This document shows, piece by piece, positions 60,001 to 64,000 of a stretch of DNA of 64,000 bases; the first letter of the stretch is position 1; the number at the start of each line of letters is the position of its first letter. A program made the translations under genes and the position numbers. A model generated the notes under the pieces. The model was not told the DNA's origin and did not search any database. It saw nothing but the letters and a program-made list of their open reading frames with translations. The DNA comes from Borrelia miyamotoi (lineage in GTDB: Bacteria; Spirochaetota; Spirochaetia; Borreliales; Borreliaceae): positions 372,001 through 436,000 of the forward strand of contig NZ_AP024371.1 of assembly GCF_019668505.1 (NCBI RefSeq), read 5' to 3'.

Positions 60001-61461
60001 CACAGCAAGATTTAATTTTTTATTTCTCAATAACCAAATTTTTTCCTCAATATTAAAATTACTACTATTTATATGACCATGACAATTATCTTGATAATCT
60101 TCAATCTCATATTGTCCAAACCAATTTTTATCTATTTGCAAAAAAGTATCAAATAAAATATTCTTTGCTAATACATTAAGCATATATGCAAACACTTGCA
60201 ATTTCTTATTATTAGTTGCTAACACTAAAAACCTTTTTTGACTTAAATTTGGATCCTGAAATCTCAATACATTGTTATATCCATGCAACTTTGATAAATA
60301 CCTTGTGGTAATTGAATTTTCTATAAATCCATATGAATGATTTACTATATCCGAAAAATTACTTACTATATCTGTACTTTTATCTATCTGAATATCACTT
60401 AGATTGAAATCAATAATTTGTGAATTTATGACTTTATTACTATTTTTAGCATTTGTAAAATATAAGTTAAAATTAAGTGAGTATATTGGAGATGTTATTT
60501 TGTAATTCTTAGAACTTAAAATATTATCATCTTCAATAATTCCACCCCAAACAGATACGTCTTTATCATCCACACCTCTTTTAATGTTTTCTTTTAGAAA
60601 TCCTACAAATTTCACTGAAAAACCATATTCTCTAGCAAGAGTATTCCATAAATCAACCAAAATCCCTGAAAATTGACCTTTAGAATTCACAAAACTCAAA
60701 GGAGGATAATCATTATACATTCCAACATCAAGCTTAAATAAATTAAAAGATTCATATTCTTTTTCAGAAAGAGATTGCATATAACTAAAAAGGTCAATAT
60801 CTAAATATTTTAACTGACTAATAGCATTCTTACTAATGGCAGTTCTTACCCCAAAACTATAAAAATATTCAGATTTAAAAACTTTCATAAAAGATGGATA
60901 AAAAGAACTATACCATATACTAGATAATGATTTATAACTTCCATATACTAAATCAACCTTGTTATCTCTTAATGCCAAAAGTAATTTTTCAGTATCTGTA
61001 AATGAAAAAACATTATCAACACGACCATGAAATCTTAAAATATCCTCATATATAGTGTTCTTGACAACACCTACGCGCAACTCGTCTGAAAAAAATGAAC
61101 TGATATATTTTTTGCCTTTCTCACCATTATAAATTAATGCAGACACACATTTTCCAATCTCATTTTTAAAGTAAAGATATTCATTTAAATTTGAATTATA
61201 AGTTAATCCTAAATAAACCACATCATCTTCAATTTTATTTTTGTCAAGGTAATCAATATATTCTACGCTAATATTATAATTATGATCTTGCGCCCATTTG
61301 TTCAAAAGATGAAAAATCATGCCAACCATTTTACCTTCTTTATTTTTATAATAAAGAGGATGATATTGATCTACAAGCTTAAATTTCAGGGTTTGTTTAG
61401 CAAATAAATTGATATAAGAAAAAAAAAATATAAGTAAAAAAATAACTCTTAAAATACTCAT
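57016..61461 (-). CDS. hpk1: Hybrid sensor histidine kinase Hpk1
   Basis: A 1481-residue membrane-bound kinase. A signal segment is followed by a periplasmic region with about three repeats of the solute-binding (SBP_bac_3-like) fold over residues 22-690, for example DVGMYNDYPPLSFVNSKGQFSGIL and NLAVKNWYPIDYF. One membrane span lies near 705-725. HisKA has SMSHDIRTPING (His near 764), and HATPase has NLIGNSFKFT, DTGKGI and GTGLGLAISK. A degenerate receiver-like segment precedes a true receiver (FIDIRMPSCDGF, Asp near 1193). An HPt domain has SHSIAGALGNM (His near 1340). It phosphorylates Rrp1. No Shine-Dalgarno; TATTAT ends 5 bases before the ATG. It corresponds to BB0420. Confidence 0.96.
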   Translation of the reverse strand: MSILRVIFLLIFFFSYINLFAKQTLKFKLVDQYHPLYYKNKEGKMVGMIFHLLNKWAQDHNYNISVEYIDYLDKNKIEDDVVYLGLTYNSNLNEYLYFKNEIGKCVSALIYNGEKGKKYISSFFSDELRVGVVKNTIYEDILRFHGRVDNVFSFTDTEKLLLALRDNKVDLVYGSYKSLSSIWYSSFYPSFMKVFKSEYFYSFGVRTAISKNAISQLKYLDIDLFSYMQSLSEKEYESFNLFKLDVGMYNDYPPLSFVNSKGQFSGILVDLWNTLAREYGFSVKFVGFLKENIKRGVDDKDVSVWGGIIEDDNILSSKNYKITSPIYSLNFNLYFTNAKNSNKVINSQIIDFNLSDIQIDKSTDIVSNFSDIVNHSYGFIENSITTRYLSKLHGYNNVLRFQDPNLSQKRFLVLATNNKKLQVFAYMLNVLAKNILFDTFLQIDKNWFGQYEIEDYQDNCHGHINSSNFNIEEKIWLLRNKKLNLAVKNWYPIDYFDSSRYRGVNEWLINKIMKLTNLDFNIINVSGRDEIEELIKLGNLDMLSANLDDSNSDYVFNIKSVSEIPLHIFSNRTRPFTSQSSDRFAILKFLYTKKLETQIGKQLIQVNGFKEALDLLYRGKVNGIISDEYTATVNFEDLNIRDVKRILTVSDLKFDLNIAVYNQDYILRRIIQKILFCANVDNKLYFNDWVFNIHESSKDIMLKKSGIAVLTIGIFIFTILIFFLFNLWNEIVFSKKMYSSAIIKKKVIEDAIVAKTIFLASMSHDIRTPINGIIAAAELLQNTELLGVQKEYVQMINYSSISLLSLIDEILYISKIDMNGIYIENNEIDLEHEIEGVLKGFQSQSAKQKLDLIFYSKSDLGHYLIGDKTRLKKVLINLIGNSFKFTTDGIIVLNYECICSTQDGNGNKIVTIEFKVTDTGKGIKKKDMQVIFELFKQGDYADSKRYEGTGLGLAISKKLVSLMGGPGITVESEVGKETTFSFMLPFVLGGKIKDRALNKLELVKDKKILSVVLSKKAIEVLDRISEVFDYKDNINYFSSYEGAYKACYEYPYYDFIFINVDDSGLQEGLDFAERIENLNYNIKIVFVFHYLNSDKIVNFKYAYIQKPFKRWDFYSDWIRNGPIIDIPVVSESTSLQLKNNVSILIAEDNEINQKILKNILIVIGVKEDSIDIVDDGFKAIELLKTNRYDVAFIDIRMPSCDGFTVSKEVRKFESQNNLIPCVLIAVTAHALREYKDRCLENGMNDYLAKPIQISSIKCMLKKYLHIEVEKNKTIYDKKLNRFSDLPNLDVNGALRDLNISYDMYVELCSGFIGMIDNFMRDLDEAFNADDIELVKSLSHSIAGALGNMRSGLFKNFKQIEIGTGSMQELKVLYYNARKDLVVLVDNIKSQILGILEDEDPEKFKFNNNDEFLSLMQRLLNGIQNRNPKEYRGILEILKKYSLDNHNMILLDSLVKYLRLYNFEESSKIVKRMMHGNKIEKS

Positions 61462-61506
61462 AATTTATAATACACATCTAATGAATATGAAATGAAAACA
61501 AAAAAA

Positions 61507-61618
61507 CCCTGGCAATAACTTACTCTCCCGCGAACTCGCAGTACCATCAGCGAATAAGAGCTTAACTTCTGTGTTCGGAATGATAACAGGTGTTTCCTCT
61601 TTTCTTCAATCACCAGGG
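61507..61618 (-). rRNA. rrf: 5S ribosomal RNA
   Basis: About 112 bases on the minus strand. The ends CCCTGGTG and CCAGGG are complementary and close helix I. Internal GAACTCGCAG-type complement and GTGTTCGGAATG complement match conserved 5S segments. It follows 23S after about 26 bases. Confidence 0.95.
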
Positions 61619-61644
61619 TTGCCTTATAAGGAAGACAAAAATAT

Positions 61645-64000
<2,356 letters not shown>

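Overview
This is a 64-kb stretch of a Borrelia chromosome. The evidence is the very high A+T content, the spirochaetal gene order, several Borrelia-only families (Bmp lipoproteins, DUF3996 proteins, DipA, Hpk1/Rrp1), tandem tRNA/rpmG/secE/nusG genes, and a 23S-5S rRNA unit next to hpk1. The order matches, from memory, the B. burgdorferi segment BB0363 to BB0420. Against that reference the window appears to lack mgsA and the LA7 lipoprotein gene between pdeA and the M18 aminopeptidase. It has three bmp genes rather than four, and its manA, fruA and cyclophilin-FKBP genes are broken. I infer a relapsing-fever-type or related Borrelia rather than a Lyme agent, but I cannot name a species.

Layout. 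(1) 1-3.9 kb, plus strand: 5'-truncated c-di-GMP phosphodiesterase pdeA, an M18 aminopeptidase and a cysteine-less EIIB-like protein. (2) 3.9-12.1 kb, minus strand: gpsA, clpA, then an aminoacyl-tRNA synthetase cluster (tyrS, glyS, gltX) headed by a membrane protein gene. (3) 12.2-15.7 kb, plus strand: pdeB, then the mtnN-metK-luxS activated-methyl module. (4) 16-19.3 kb, minus strand: HIT protein, mgtE, putative trehalase. (5) 19.5-34.9 kb, minus strand: one long array read tRNA-Thr, rpmG, tRNA-Trp, secE, nusG, rplK-A-J-L, rpoB-C, rpsL-G, then three bmp lipoprotein genes. The first of these, bmpD, carries a frameshift in a nine-T run inside its signal peptide. (6) 35-39 kb: two divergent pairs of envelope proteins of unknown function, including an SH3-like lipoprotein and an ankyrin-repeat protein. 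(7) 39.3-44.2 kb: a dicarboxylate/glutamate-type symporter, proS, and two DUF3996 envelope proteins, the second with a proline-rich tandem repeat. (8) 44.2-51 kb: a zone of decay with manA, fruA and a cyclophilin-FKBP fusion all broken, interleaved with intact nuclease, membrane-protein and lipid-kinase-like genes. (9) 51-61.5 kb: cheR, cheB, a TraB-family protein, adk, dipA, and the rrp1/hpk1 c-di-GMP signalling pair. (10) 61.5-64 kb: 5S rRNA and the 3' part of 23S rRNA on the minus strand.

How it works together. The window holds most of the known Borrelia c-di-GMP circuit: Hpk1 and Rrp1 (synthesis) and PdeA and PdeB (breakdown). It also holds a chemotaxis adaptation pair (CheR/CheB), the core transcription-translation superoperon, and methyl recycling (MetK, MtnN, LuxS). 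Fructose/mannose import and mannose-6-phosphate isomerisation look lost. No mobile element, prophage, CRISPR array or obviously foreign island is visible. I did not find a clearly new multi-gene system. The most notable signals are degenerate catalytic sites in otherwise intact proteins (ClpA second ATPase domain, CheB receiver, PdeB HD motif, EIIB-like cysteine), the bmpD homopolymer frameshift, large perfect palindromes, and three genes whose -10 boxes sit so close to the start codon that leaderless mRNAs are predicted.
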